Notes: a model not told the origin generated them from the sequence alone. A DNA stretch of 64,000 nucleotides from Rothia gullae (GCF_024294905.1 NZ_JANCOC010000005.1:1-64000); one strand, 5' to 3'. Shown: positions 18,561 to 27,681, counted from the stretch's first letter. Program-made: numbers and translations.

Positions 18561-18812
18561 TTTATTCTGCCTGGTCATGTGGGTAAAGACGAGGGTCAAA
18601 CCTCCAACAGCGCCAATCAAGACGCCAACCCACACCAGCCAGGTGGTGGAGAAGATCAGGTCACCGAGGTAACCGATGCCTCCCCACACCGCTACACCGA
18701 TGATCAGATAGAGAATCGACATGACTGCGCCGGAGAGACCTCCGTCAGATACCAATTCTCCGGTGGTACGGAGCTTTTTATCTCCGTCCCACCACTTCTT
18801 CTCTTCGGCCAA
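18552..18812 (-). CDS. AtpZ/AtpI-like small membrane protein
   Basis: An 86-residue protein with two predicted membrane helices (about residues 28-50 and 57-78) and a charged N-terminus beginning MAEEKKWWDG. Its position immediately before atpB and its two-helix plan match AtpZ/AtpI proteins, which in other bacteria help c-ring assembly or Mg2+ supply (family knowledge). I set the start at a TTG with GAAAGGA upstream; an earlier TTG at 18836 would put the ribosome site inside the gene. It follows the AtpI-like gene by only a few bases. Confidence 0.75.
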   Translation of the reverse strand: MAEEKKWWDGDKKLRTTGELVSDGGLSGAVMSILYLIIGVAVWGGIGYLGDLIFSTTWLVWVGVLIGAVGGLTLVFTHMTRQNKDR

Positions 18813-18841
18813 ACGTTTTTTCCTTTCAAACACCAATCGTG

Positions 18842-19414
18842 TTACCGACCGTGGTCTTCCGAGTCGGTGTCGAAGTACAAAATTCTTAGTCGTGCGATGC
18901 TGACTGTTTCAATAACAATCCACAGAATCACGCCGGTACATGCGCCTGCGAGAGTCCAACCGTGCCTCAGATTCTCGGGGAATGGCACAAACATCAATAC
19001 CAGACCGAGCAGAGCAATCTTCACAAGGTAGCTCACCACCAGCGATTTGGGTACACCCCAGTCGAAAATGGGAGCAACCAACATAACTAATACGCCCAGA
19101 GTGAAGCATATATAGATTATCAGAAAGCCCAATGTTATTCCTAGCGCGCCCACAGGGCCCGCAAACAGGTACGCACTCATCATACCGCCCAGCCAAGCCA
19201 GCAGAGAGTAAGCCGATACTCTGTAGAACAAAAATTTCCAGGAAAGCTCTTGACTCTCGAAAGAAGAGGCCTTCAAACCTGCTTGAGCACGCTCTCGGCG
19301 GCGTTTCTGCTGCTTCTTGCGCTCCGCCGGCGGGTACCACAGAACGTCCACCACGCGCCTCCAGAGAGGCTCTGCAGGAGCCTCAGCCGAAGGATTAGAG
19401 TGTTCAGAAACCAC
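18842..19414 (-). CDS. AtpI-like membrane protein
   Basis: A 190-residue protein with a basic, Arg-rich N-terminal region (residues 25-45) and four hydrophobic segments from about 60 to 180. Four spans before atpB fit ATP synthase protein I, an assembly factor of the c-ring in other bacteria, but sequence similarity is low and I rely on position. Its GTG overlaps the stop of the WecA-like gene as TAGTG, with GGGGAGAAA upstream, so the two are translationally coupled. Confidence 0.65.
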   Translation of the reverse strand: MVSEHSNPSAEAPAEPLWRRVVDVLWYPPAERKKQQKRRRERAQAGLKASSFESQELSWKFLFYRVSAYSLLAWLGGMMSAYLFAGPVGALGITLGFLIIYICFTLGVLVMLVAPIFDWGVPKSLVVSYLVKIALLGLVLMFVPFPENLRHGWTLAGACTGVILWIVIETVSIARLRILYFDTDSEDHGR

Positions 19415-20700
19415 TAGTGTTTCTCCCCACGATTCTGATTAGACTGCGTCGAAGAAGAGGAAGCAGAAGAAGGCTGACCCGCACGATCCTTCACCGAATC
19501 CGGCATAATCGGCTCCGGATGCAGCGAGGTCGGCTCCACATTCTCAGGAGTCGCAGGAACGCCAGTTGCCGAGGTCAAAGAGCCGGTAGCAGGCTCCGCA
19601 GTTGCCGACTTCGCCTTCGACGCCGAACCCTTCAAATCCGCTGCAAAACGCTTCGACAGAACAATCGTAGAAGTAGGAGCCTCACCGCCAAAGAGCTGCG
19701 GCATACGCAGATACACCACCAGCACGGCAAGAGCCACAAGAACCACACCCACGGTCGCCACCACAGATCCCGCAACATACAAATCAGACGCAAACGCCAA
19801 CAGTACCCACACCAGCATGGTCGTACCCGTCACCACGGCGGTTGAACCAAGGTGGCTGAAACCAACATCCGTCAGACGCTGATAAGTGTGAGTACGGTGC
19901 GGCTTGTACCACTGCTCCCCCGCCATAAAACGACGGAACAGAGTCGTACCCGCGTCCGCCAGGTACGTCATCAGCGGAGCAAAAGCCAACAGGAACTGAA
20001 CATCCGCAAGCCAAGCACCCACAGCCAACGCGCCCAGCGCTGCACCCAAAACATAAGAACCCGCATCGCCCAAAAACACGTTCTTACCAGGGCGCACATT
20101 CCATGGCAGGAACGCCGCAAAAGCACCGGCAACCGCCACACCAGCCAAAGCCAACCACGGCAAGTTCACCATCCAACCGGTCAGCGCATACGCCAAACCA
20201 GCCACCAGACCGTGAGCACCAGAAATACCGTTAATGCCGTCCATAAAGTTCGCCACGTTAATGTAGCCGGCAATAAAAATCGCGCCAAGGATTAGCAGCA
20301 GAATGCTCGTGCCCTGCACCGTCGCAAAGCTCACGCTCACCAGTACACCAATCACCAGCTGCAGGCCCGCACGACGCACAATGCTCACGCCGCGAATATC
20401 CTCAAGCCATCCCAAGGCGAGAGCGCACAAAATCGCCAAGGCGATTGTCACCGCCAGTTGCAAAGACTCAGAAGAATGGTACGTCCAGCCGAACAAAGTA
20501 GCCACCACAAACGCCACAAGAGTCGCCACAGCAGTTGCCAAACCCATACCGCGGTACGTCGGAGCAGTATGCGAAGAACGCTCATTAGGGACATCCACCA
20601 TGTTGTAGCGGTGCAAAATCGGGCGCACCGCAAACGGCAAAAGGGCACCCAAAACAAAAGCAAGAGCAAAAATACTCAACAGCTCAGAAAAGGAGGTCAT
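19414..20700 (-). CDS. WecA/TagO-type polyprenyl-phosphate sugar-1-phosphate transferase
   Basis: A 428-residue polytopic protein of the MraY/WecA family with about 10-11 spans. Visible motifs: DVPNERSSHTAPTYRGMG near 36-53, NFMDGINGISG near 151, FLGDAGSYVLGA near 209 and the cytoplasmic HRTHTYQRL near 270. It moves a HexNAc-1-phosphate from UDP to polyprenyl phosphate, the first step of wall teichoic acid, arabinogalactan linker or other surface glycan synthesis. Residues from about 350 on form a Ser/Thr/Pro/Ala-rich tail that is likely disordered and not part of the fold. Position before atpI is conserved in actinobacteria. Confidence 0.9.
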   Translation of the reverse strand: MTSFSELLSIFALAFVLGALLPFAVRPILHRYNMVDVPNERSSHTAPTYRGMGLATAVATLVAFVVATLFGWTYHSSESLQLAVTIALAILCALALGWLEDIRGVSIVRRAGLQLVIGVLVSVSFATVQGTSILLLILGAIFIAGYINVANFMDGINGISGAHGLVAGLAYALTGWMVNLPWLALAGVAVAGAFAAFLPWNVRPGKNVFLGDAGSYVLGAALGALAVGAWLADVQFLLAFAPLMTYLADAGTTLFRRFMAGEQWYKPHRTHTYQRLTDVGFSHLGSTAVVTGTTMLVWVLLAFASDLYVAGSVVATVGVVLVALAVLVVYLRMPQLFGGEAPTSTIVLSKRFAADLKGSASKAKSATAEPATGSLTSATGVPATPENVEPTSLHPEPIMPDSVKDRAGQPSSASSSSTQSNQNRGEKH

Positions 20701-20790
20701 ACCAGCTCCAAGGCATTACGCCGTCGAAGCTGGAACCAAGGTCCAAAATCGCGGCTAAGGGACGATGTGTGTAGTGTGTGTTTACTTCGT

Positions 20791-20796
20791 ATTCTA
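20791..20796 (-). promoter_or_regulatory. Possible -10 box of the wecA-atp operon
   Basis: TAGAAT on the minus strand, about 90 bases before the WecA-like start and after the terminator of the upstream CapD-like gene. No good -35 is visible, so the assignment is weak. Confidence 0.35.
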
Positions 20797-20828
20797 TAAA
20801 ACTATTCACCGACGCGGGGCTAACCTTC

Positions 20829-20866
20829 ACAGAATCCAGTACCGCACACAGAATCTAGTGCCGTGC
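20829..20866. repeat. 19-base degenerate tandem repeat
   Basis: ACAGAATCCAGTACCGCAC (20829-20847) and ACAGAATCTAGTGCCGTGC (20848-20866) abut each other with three differences, just beyond the CapD-like gene terminator. Confidence 0.75.
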
Positions 20867-20871
20867 AAAGA

Positions 20872-20919
20872 GAAAAACACCGGATACCGCACCCGCCATG
20901 CAAGTACAGCATCCGGTGT
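20872..20919 (-). terminator. Terminator of the glycosyltransferase-CapD operon
   Basis: ACACCGGAT (20877-20885) pairs with ATCCGGTGT (20911-20919); on the minus strand the stem is followed by TTTTTCT. It lies 14 bases past the CapD-like stop and separates this operon from wecA-atp. Confidence 0.8.
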
Positions 20920-20932
20920 CATTCCGTAAAGA

Positions 20933-22891
20933 TTAGAACGTCTGTGCATCCGCCAGAGTACGCGGATCCGGGGCACGCTCCAGGCCATGACGCTCATAGC
21001 CACTGTGCTCTCGATAGTTCTGAATCCACCACTCATAATCGAGCTCATCAGGGTTAAGTGCCGGGGCACTCGACCGGGAAATATACCGGTTCTCCTCACT
21101 GGGTACCAGTTTCTCGGTACCACCGAAGAGAGTCTCATCCAGCTTCTCACCCTTGCGAAGACCAATCTCCTTGATCTCCACGTCATATCGCTCATACGCC
21201 TGGCGCATCGCCTTCGCAACGTCCAGAATCTTGACCGGCTGACCCATATCCAGCACCATGACCTCGCCCGGGCGACCAATCGCACCGGCAAGCATCACTA
21301 GCAGGCAGGCATCGGTAATCAGCATGAAGTAACGGGTCGCGCGCTTATCCGTCAGAGTGATCGGACCGCCCGAAAGGATCTGCTTCGTAAAGAGCGGCTT
21401 AATCGAACCGCGCGAACCAAACACGTTACCGAAACGAACCGACACGTAGGTGTTACCGGTCTTCTCGCCAAAGTACGCGGTCAGACGCTCCGCCACGCGC
21501 TTGGACTGACCCAGCGCAGTCTTCGGATCCGCAGCCTTATCGGTCGAAACATTCACGAAGGTCTTCACGCCCACCGCCTCCGCGGCACGTAGCACGTTCA
21601 GAGTACCCAAGGAGTTCGTCTTCCACGCCTCCTGGGGGTACGCCTCCAGCGCCGACACATGCTTCAAAGCCGCAGCATGGAACACCACCTCGGGGCGACG
21701 GTCACGGAAAATCTCCAGCATATTATCTCCCTCACGAATATCAGCCAGAATAATGCGATCATCATCCAGGCTCGACTCGTGAGTAATCGAAACCTTCGTC
21801 TCCATCAGCAGAGTCTCATCATGATCAAGCATCATGAGGGTCTCCGGCTCAAACTCGCTAATCTGACGGCACAGCTCAGAACCAATCGAACCGCCCGCAC
21901 CCGTAACCAGCACACGCTTACCGTGCAGGTACGAACGCAGAATATCGCCGTCAATATCGTAGTTAATCTCGCCACGAATCACGCGCATCAGGTCGTTATC
22001 GCTCGCGGTAATCAGACGCTCACCCATCAGTCGAGCATTCGCACTACTAATACGCTGAACCTCAACCTTAAGCTTACGCATGCGGTTGCAGAAGGACTCA
22101 AAGTAATCCTCCGACATATCCGAAATCGTCACCAGAATCTTACGGGTACCCGACTCACGAATCGCCTGCTCCAGCTCACGGTAAGTCGTAATCACCGAAA
22201 TGCCGTGGAACTTCGTACCAGCCTTCAGCTGGTCATCATCGAAGACCGCAACCGGGCGAAGCTTCGCAGCCTCATCGTGCAGCATCGAATCCATGACCAT
22301 ACCGCCGATAAAACCAGCACCATACACAATCACCGGCTCGCCGGTCAGCTCACGCACAGCACCGCGCTCAGTGTACACACGTTTCGCCATGCGAGTGCCC
22401 GCCATCATAATGAGGCTAAACGCACCCGCAATCGCAGGCACACTATGCGGAATATGCGGCAGACCCAGCAGCTCATCCACAAAGGAGAACGCAGTCAACG
22501 CCGCGCCCGCGCTCAAAGCAGCCGCGCCAGCACGCCACGACTCGTCAAACGAACCGTACGAATACACGCCGTTATAAATCTTTACGCCCGCCAAACCGAC
22601 AGCCAGGTGCAGCACCACAGCCAACGTAGCGGTCATCGTCAACGACGCCGGGTGAATAATATCGAACACCGAGCCGTTACTGAGCAGCACACTATAGCGG
22701 AGCATGTACGCGAACAAAACCGACAGAACCCAGGCACTCGAATCAATCAGCGCCTGCGCAATCAGCCACCACGGCTTACGCTCATACAGACGGTTCACCA
22801 GCATCGTGCCAGAGTCACCCTCCGTCACCATCGTGCCGCGATGAGCAGCCTTCCGCATCACCACACGAGCGTGAGGTTTCAACTGAGCCAC
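20933..22891 (-). CDS. FlaA1/CapD-type membrane nucleotide-sugar dehydratase/epimerase
   Basis: A 652-residue protein with four membrane helices (about residues 42-165), a first Rossmann-like region with YGAGFIGG (190-197) and a second SDR domain with VTGAGGSIGS (329-338). The catalytic stretch VSTDKA...LGQSK replaces the usual Tyr-X3-Lys by a Leu-X3-Lys form, as in UDP-GlcNAc 4,6-dehydratases of this family. Likely product is a 4-keto-6-deoxy or related nucleotide sugar for a surface glycan. The GTG start overlaps the upstream glycosyltransferase stop (TAGTG) and GAAGGAGG precedes it. Confidence 0.9.
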   Translation of the reverse strand: MAQLKPHARVVMRKAAHRGTMVTEGDSGTMLVNRLYERKPWWLIAQALIDSSAWVLSVLFAYMLRYSVLLSNGSVFDIIHPASLTMTATLAVVLHLAVGLAGVKIYNGVYSYGSFDESWRAGAAALSAGAALTAFSFVDELLGLPHIPHSVPAIAGAFSLIMMAGTRMAKRVYTERGAVRELTGEPVIVYGAGFIGGMVMDSMLHDEAAKLRPVAVFDDDQLKAGTKFHGISVITTYRELEQAIRESGTRKILVTISDMSEDYFESFCNRMRKLKVEVQRISSANARLMGERLITASDNDLMRVIRGEINYDIDGDILRSYLHGKRVLVTGAGGSIGSELCRQISEFEPETLMMLDHDETLLMETKVSITHESSLDDDRIILADIREGDNMLEIFRDRRPEVVFHAAALKHVSALEAYPQEAWKTNSLGTLNVLRAAEAVGVKTFVNVSTDKAADPKTALGQSKRVAERLTAYFGEKTGNTYVSVRFGNVFGSRGSIKPLFTKQILSGGPITLTDKRATRYFMLITDACLLVMLAGAIGRPGEVMVLDMGQPVKILDVAKAMRQAYERYDVEIKEIGLRKGEKLDETLFGGTEKLVPSEENRYISRSSAPALNPDELDYEWWIQNYREHSGYERHGLERAPDPRTLADAQTF

Positions 22892-24858
22892 TACATGCCT
22901 CCTTCAGATGCGGTACCAGAAGAACGAGAAGAAACACGAGCCGTCAAAGACGACAACGCACGAAACGCCGAACGGCGTGCCTGCTCAGGAACAAAACGGT
23001 ACACACTACGCACCGCCATATTCTGAGCCCACTGAAGCTTAGAAATACCGTGACCGGTGTACAGCCGACGCTGAATCGCCACATCCTGCAACCAGGCATC
23101 CACTCCCCCGCGCTTCGTGTACGCGCCCGCACCCACGCGGTAACGCACCAGAGCCTCGGGGATATTACCCAGATGATAGCCGGCATCACGCAGACGCATC
23201 CACAGCCACCAATCCTCAGCGCCGGGCACGAACTCGTAACCGCCCAGCTGCTGCACAGCACTTTTCACGAACGCCACGGATGGGTGATAAATCGGGTTGC
23301 GCGAATCCATCGCGCTGAGCAAACGCGCAGAATCAATAATCGCCTCGCGAGTCGACTCCACCGCAGTATTGCTCTCATTCACCTCAAACATGGCAGAGCC
23401 CAGCACCGTATAGCCGCCCTGCACCAGGGCAGGAATCAGACGCGCAAAACGAGTCGGCTCAGACAAATCATCAGAATCAGCACGAGCAACCAGCTCATAC
23501 GAACACGCCTGCAGACCGGCGTTCAGCGCCTCCGCCAAACCAACATTCTGAGCCAGCTCCACCACCTGAATCGGCGGGCAATCCAGATTCTCGGCGCGTT
23601 GAGCCCAGCGGTCCACCACTGCATCCAGCTCGGGGGTCAGCGGGCCGTCCTTCACCAAAACCAGCTCAGAAGGACGCACCGTCTGGTTCAGAAGATTCGA
23701 CTCCAACGCATGATCCAAGTAGGCGGGGTTCTCCTTCGCGTACACGCTCATCAGCACCGAAAAATCGGGTATAGAGCTCACGCAACCGCGCGCCTTCTCA
23801 GAATCAGCGAAGCTTTCAGCGGATGCAGGCACTCCGTAGCGGCCCGGGAAAGTCAGCGGGTAAATACCCTCAAGCACCTGAGCATTCGGGCGAGGCGCAC
23901 GCAAACCATCACGCACACCATCGAGGAAGTACCCCAGGTAGGTCCGGCGGTCATCGGTACGCAGAACAGTAGAAATCCACAGGCGCGCCGACGAACCACC
24001 ATAGAGTAGCTTCTCCAGCGGGTTCAGGGTACGCGAACGGGTAAAGACCCACAGCTTATTACGCACATCGTTATAGAAACGCGGACCCGGGTCAGCGTTC
24101 GTCGTACCAAAAGTCTTCGTGTGGTGCTTAGCCACCGAAGAAGGCACCGCAATACCGTCACGGTGATGAATCAGACGAGTCGAAAACTCGAAGTCATCAT
24201 TCCAAATGAAGAACTCAGCAATCGGCAAACCACCATTACGGCGAATAGCCTGTGCGTCCATCAGAATCGACACGAACGAGGCGCTACGAATCGGACGGGC
24301 ACCCACCGCCTGCGCACGAGCATGACGCTGCTGACCCGCCGCAAACATGGTACGCGGAGTATTCATCGGGTGGTCCTCGCCGTTCGTCCAAACCACACGA
24401 GAGGCCACCACCGCGGGGCGCTGCGAAGGCACCGGCGAATAGTTCAGCCAAGCGGCAACCGCCTCCGACAGGGTGTTCTCGGTCGGCTCGGTGTCATCAT
24501 CCATAACCCACACCAAATCCGGGTTATGGCATTCCAAGGCGCGATCAATACCCACCGCGAAACCGCCAGCACCACCCATATTGCTCTCCAAGCGGATGCA
24601 ATCCACCGGCAGCTCATAGTCCAGAGTGCGCAAATACTCGGCAGTACCGTCCGTGGAGGCGTTATCAACGATCACCACCGCTGCGGGCACACGCTCACCA
24701 GAAGCGATACCAGCGAGGGTCTTCGGCAGCAGGTCCTCACGGTTATAGGTCACCACCACGGCGACGGTGCGGGGATACTCGTTCAAAGAATCATGAGAGG
24801 AAGACTGATTGGAAGAAGGCTGGGCAAAAGCGGTCACGTCGCTGTACTTTTCTGCCAT
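22891..24858 (-). CDS. Tandem GT2 glycosyltransferase, two catalytic domains
   Basis: A 655-residue protein with two family-2 GT-A domains. Domain 1 (about 30-310) starts VVVTYNRED, has the metal motif MDDD at 119-122 and the NMGGAGGFAVG segment typical of galactofuranosyl/rhamnosyl transferases. Domain 2 (about 365-600) starts SVLMSVYAKENP, has DSDD at 461-464 and EDWWLWMRLRDAGY near 543. A linker of about 50 residues joins them. One polypeptide may add two sugars in sequence. There is no membrane helix. It is cotranscribed with the CapD-like gene, with GGGAGAA before the ATG. Acceptor and donor sugars cannot be read from sequence. Confidence 0.88.
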   Translation of the reverse strand: MAEKYSDVTAFAQPSSNQSSSHDSLNEYPRTVAVVVTYNREDLLPKTLAGIASGERVPAAVVIVDNASTDGTAEYLRTLDYELPVDCIRLESNMGGAGGFAVGIDRALECHNPDLVWVMDDDTEPTENTLSEAVAAWLNYSPVPSQRPAVVASRVVWTNGEDHPMNTPRTMFAAGQQRHARAQAVGARPIRSASFVSILMDAQAIRRNGGLPIAEFFIWNDDFEFSTRLIHHRDGIAVPSSVAKHHTKTFGTTNADPGPRFYNDVRNKLWVFTRSRTLNPLEKLLYGGSSARLWISTVLRTDDRRTYLGYFLDGVRDGLRAPRPNAQVLEGIYPLTFPGRYGVPASAESFADSEKARGCVSSIPDFSVLMSVYAKENPAYLDHALESNLLNQTVRPSELVLVKDGPLTPELDAVVDRWAQRAENLDCPPIQVVELAQNVGLAEALNAGLQACSYELVARADSDDLSEPTRFARLIPALVQGGYTVLGSAMFEVNESNTAVESTREAIIDSARLLSAMDSRNPIYHPSVAFVKSAVQQLGGYEFVPGAEDWWLWMRLRDAGYHLGNIPEALVRYRVGAGAYTKRGGVDAWLQDVAIQRRLYTGHGISKLQWAQNMAVRSVYRFVPEQARRSAFRALSSLTARVSSRSSGTASEGGM

Positions 24859-25287
24859 AAGTTCTCCCTCCGCGGCGCGATGCGCCTGAATCAGCCGGTA
24901 CTCGATATACCCATATCGTACTGGGCGCTTCTGGTGTTTCTCGCGCCCGCGGTATTCAACCGTGTGGATATATCACTCAAAGAAAATATTTTACCTGCGG
25001 TCTCCACTAGAGAGTGAATTATCACCCCAAAAGACACCCTATATGACAAAATAAACAACTGAATTCAGTTGATTTATCCGCATAGCGGACGTACCCGCAC
25101 ACCCAGTTTTGGGTATCCATCAAGCTATCAGTTTCACAGCCTGTGTTTGCGCTGTGCACCCCGTGCGAAAAACGACCAGAGACCGAATAAAACCCCACAA
25201 ATTCCCCATAAACTGTTCAAATATGGGAAAGTTGAAATGACCCCATTTTTCCCCGCAACGTACGCGGGCTCGTGAGAGGTAAAAGAG
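24859..25287. other. Divergent AT-rich promoter region
   Basis: 429 bases between the glycosyltransferase and the epimerase-like gene, which point away from each other. It is distinctly AT-rich and holds a 16-base perfect palindrome. A GAGAGGTAAAAGAG ribosome site precedes the epimerase start. Several TATA-like hexamers exist but no confident -35/-10 pair. Confidence 0.5.
25056..25071. promoter_or_regulatory. Perfect 16-base palindrome CAACTGAATTCAGTTG
   Basis: A perfect palindrome in the centre of the divergent region between the polysaccharide genes. The size suits a dimeric regulator, for example MarR or LysR type, and the position would let it act on both directions. No regulator gene adjoins it. 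Confidence 0.5.
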
Positions 25288-26289
25288 ATGTCCGAATCCA
25301 AGTGGAAAGTCATTGGCGCCAGCGGCTTCGTTGGTTCCTCCATCGTCGCGCGTCTGAACGCAGAAGATATCAGCGTCGACCCCATTGAGGCACCTCGACT
25401 CGCAACCCGAGCCCTCGACGTAGACAGCATCATCAACGAAGCAGACCAGCTTGAAGGCATCATCGACTCCCTCGCAGAAGCCTTCGCTGGCGCGCAGGTC
25501 GTCGTCAACGCAGCAGGCCTCGCAGCACCCAACATGCAGGATTTACCCCCGCTCGTCGGCGCAAACGCCCTGCTTCCCGCCGTGATTGCCATCGCCGCCC
25601 AGCGCACCGGCGTGCGCCGAGTCATCCACCTCTCCTCCGCAGCGGTACAGGGCCCGCGCCTCGTGCTGGATGATTCCGAAGAGACTAACCCGTTCAGCGC
25701 CTACTCCTTCTCCAAGGCACTCGGCGAAGAAGCGCTGCTCGACCTGCAGGACTACTTCCTCGAAGAGCACCCCGACTGCGTACCCGAACTGTGCATCCTT
25801 CGCGCAACCAGCGTGCAGGGCCGAGGCCGACGCACCACCGAGCTCTTCGCCAAGATAGCATCCTCCCCCTTCGCATCCGTTGCGGGTGCAGGCACCGGCA
25901 AGTCCCCGGTCTCCAGCGTGCAAGCCCTCGCAGAATTCGTGGTCATGCTCGGCACCTTCCCCGGCGAGCTACCCACCATCGTGCTGCAGCCCTGGGAAGG
26001 CGCAACCGTCGCCTCCGCATCCGTGGATGCTGGTCGCCGCCACCCGCACCGCCTGCCCGAATGGCTCTGCCGCGCAGCCATCAAGGCAGGCTACACCGTC
26101 TCCGAGCTGATGAACGACAAGTTCGCAGGCTCCGTGCGTAAGGTTGAGGTCATGTGGTTCGGCCAGGGCATCGACGACTCCTGGGCACGCGAAAACAACC
26201 TTCTGCCTACCCCGCGCGTGCGTGAAGTACTGCGCACCGCCCACACCGCGCTGGGCAAGAAGAAGGACCGCCGCTTCGACAAGAACTAG
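25288..26289 (+). CDS. NAD(P)-dependent epimerase/dehydratase family protein (extended SDR)
   Basis: A 333-residue protein with the nucleotide-binding motif GASGFVGSS (10-18), the strand NAAGLAAP (near 74), catalytic-type LSSAAVQGP and the Tyr-X3-Lys pair in SAYSFSKALGEE (near 137). It therefore keeps the SDR active site, unlike the CapD-like protein. Probable action on a nucleotide sugar, given the divergent glycosyltransferase operon, but other substrates are possible. Start has a usable ribosome site; length is normal for extended SDRs. Confidence 0.85.
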   Translation: MSESKWKVIGASGFVGSSIVARLNAEDISVDPIEAPRLATRALDVDSIINEADQLEGIIDSLAEAFAGAQVVVNAAGLAAPNMQDLPPLVGANALLPAVIAIAAQRTGVRRVIHLSSAAVQGPRLVLDDSEETNPFSAYSFSKALGEEALLDLQDYFLEEHPDCVPELCILRATSVQGRGRRTTELFAKIASSPFASVAGAGTGKSPVSSVQALAEFVVMLGTFPGELPTIVLQPWEGATVASASVDAGRRHPHRLPEWLCRAAIKAGYTVSELMNDKFAGSVRKVEVMWFGQGIDDSWARENNLLPTPRVREVLRTAHTALGKKKDRRFDKN

Positions 26290-26384
26290 GTAGCGCGCGT
26301 GCTCTCCTAAAGGTGCACGACCTGAGGCAGGCAGCCTGATGTATGCGTCCTAGGGGCGCATAACCTAGAGGACTCATAACGAAA

Positions 26385-26425
26385 GGGAACCCCCGATATA
26401 TCTGAACGATATATCGGGGGTTCCC
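26385..26425. terminator. Bidirectional terminator with an 18-base perfect stem
   Basis: GGGAACCCCCGATATATC (26385-26402) and its complement at 26408-26425 with a 5-base loop. On the plus strand TATATGTTTTTA follows. It separates the convergent epimerase and sua5 genes. Confidence 0.85.
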
Positions 26426-26478
26426 TATATGTTTTTATGCTCCGAGATTTATACCCGAGCGCTATAACCCGCTGAGGT

Positions 26479-27681
26479 TTAGAGCTGATCCTCCGGGGCA
26501 TCGTTCTGCTCGGTCTTTGCCTCAGATTCAGTCTTAGCGTCTTCAGCCTTAGCATCTGTCGGTTTAGCCTCGCTCTGAGCCGGGGTGCTCTGAGCGGCAG
26601 TCTCAATCTTCGACTCACCAAAGACCAGCGCGCGAGCAGTATCAGCAGGAACCGGGTGAGTCTGCGGCTCATCCGCACGAACCGGCTTCGGAGTGTTGTC
26701 ACGGTAGCCGCGCGAACGCTCCTGATCCACGCCGGCGCTGAAAGCAGAAGACAGAGCCGAAGTAGCGCCCAGCAGTGACGCAGCGACGGAACCGGCAACC
26801 GGTGCCGAAGCGCGACGAGCAGGCTCACCGCTCACAGTGTGGGTGCTGTCCCATTGCTCGTACGCCTCATCCAGGTCAGCCTGCTCATCCAGAGCACGCT
26901 CAGAAGGAGTCGACTCAGACGATGCGGAAGAAGCAGCCTCAGCTTCCTCAACCTTACGAGCCGCCTGTTCATCAGCCTCCGCACGAGTCAGGATAGTCGG
27001 AACGACCTCGCGCAGCTCCTCCACCGAAATTGCACCCTCACGAACCACCACGTAGGGGAAGGAGGTGCAATCCAGAATCGTCGACGGTGCCGGGTCACGC
27101 TCAGTCACCACGACCACGCCGTCCTCATTCGGTTCAGACTCAAGCGGCTTAGGACGAGCGCCACCGTCAATCACCACGGCAACATCCTCGCCCAGGGAAT
27201 CCATAGCGGTCTGCGCGTCCAGTGCGGCTTCCTGACCGGTCTTGTTCGCGCTCGACACCGCCAGCGGACCGTGCTCAGTCAGCAACTTCAGGGCGAACTC
27301 ATCATCGGGAACACGTACGGCAACAGTACCGCGGGTCTCACCCAAATCCCAGCTCAGCGACGGGTACGCGTGAAGAATAATAGTCAGAGCGCCGGGCCAG
27401 AAGCGACCACCCAAATCGTAAATATCGTTCGGAACGTCGTCGACCACGCCAGCGAGCGCAGCAAGATCAAAAATCAGCACGGGCGGCGGCATGGTGCGGT
27501 CGCGGCCCTTATCTGCCAGCAGCTTGGCAACACCCTGATGCGAGAAAGCATCGGCGGCAATACCGTAGACGGTATCGGTGGGCATCACAATCGTGTCGTG
27601 CGCCTTCAACGCCTCGCGGGCAGCTTCGATGGCCTCGCGGGTCTCAGTTTCAGTCGTTACGGGGTACAGCTTTGCAGTCAC
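26479..27681 (-). CDS. tsaC: L-threonylcarbamoyladenylate synthase with long low-complexity tail
   Basis: A 400-residue protein. Residues 5-205 are the YrdC domain (IVMPTDTVYGIAADAF near 30, PGALTIIL near 100, VRVPDD and LAVSSANKTGQEA near 120-150). It makes threonylcarbamoyl-AMP from Thr, bicarbonate and ATP for the t6A37 tRNA modification. From about 250 the sequence is Ala/Ser/Glu/Asp-rich with no recognisable domain and is not the Sua5 C-terminal domain. Start set at a GTG (27681) that fits the family; a start 30 codons upstream is possible. Follows prmC in the conserved cluster. Confidence 0.88.
   Translation of the reverse strand: MTAKLYPVTTETETREAIEAAREALKAHDTIVMPTDTVYGIAADAFSHQGVAKLLADKGRDRTMPPPVLIFDLAALAGVVDDVPNDIYDLGGRFWPGALTIILHAYPSLSWDLGETRGTVAVRVPDDEFALKLLTEHGPLAVSSANKTGQEAALDAQTAMDSLGEDVAVVIDGGARPKPLESEPNEDGVVVVTERDPAPSTILDCTSFPYVVVREGAISVEELREVVPTILTRAEADEQAARKVEEAEAASSASSESTPSERALDEQADLDEAYEQWDSTHTVSGEPARRASAPVAGSVAASLLGATSALSSAFSAGVDQERSRGYRDNTPKPVRADEPQTHPVPADTARALVFGESKIETAAQSTPAQSEAKPTDAKAEDAKTESEAKTEQNDAPEDQL

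Noticed and set aside
25069..25275. 68-codon open frame in the divergent region near 25.1 kb
   Set aside because: No ribosome site, AT-rich non-coding composition, and it overlaps the promoter area of the epimerase-like gene.
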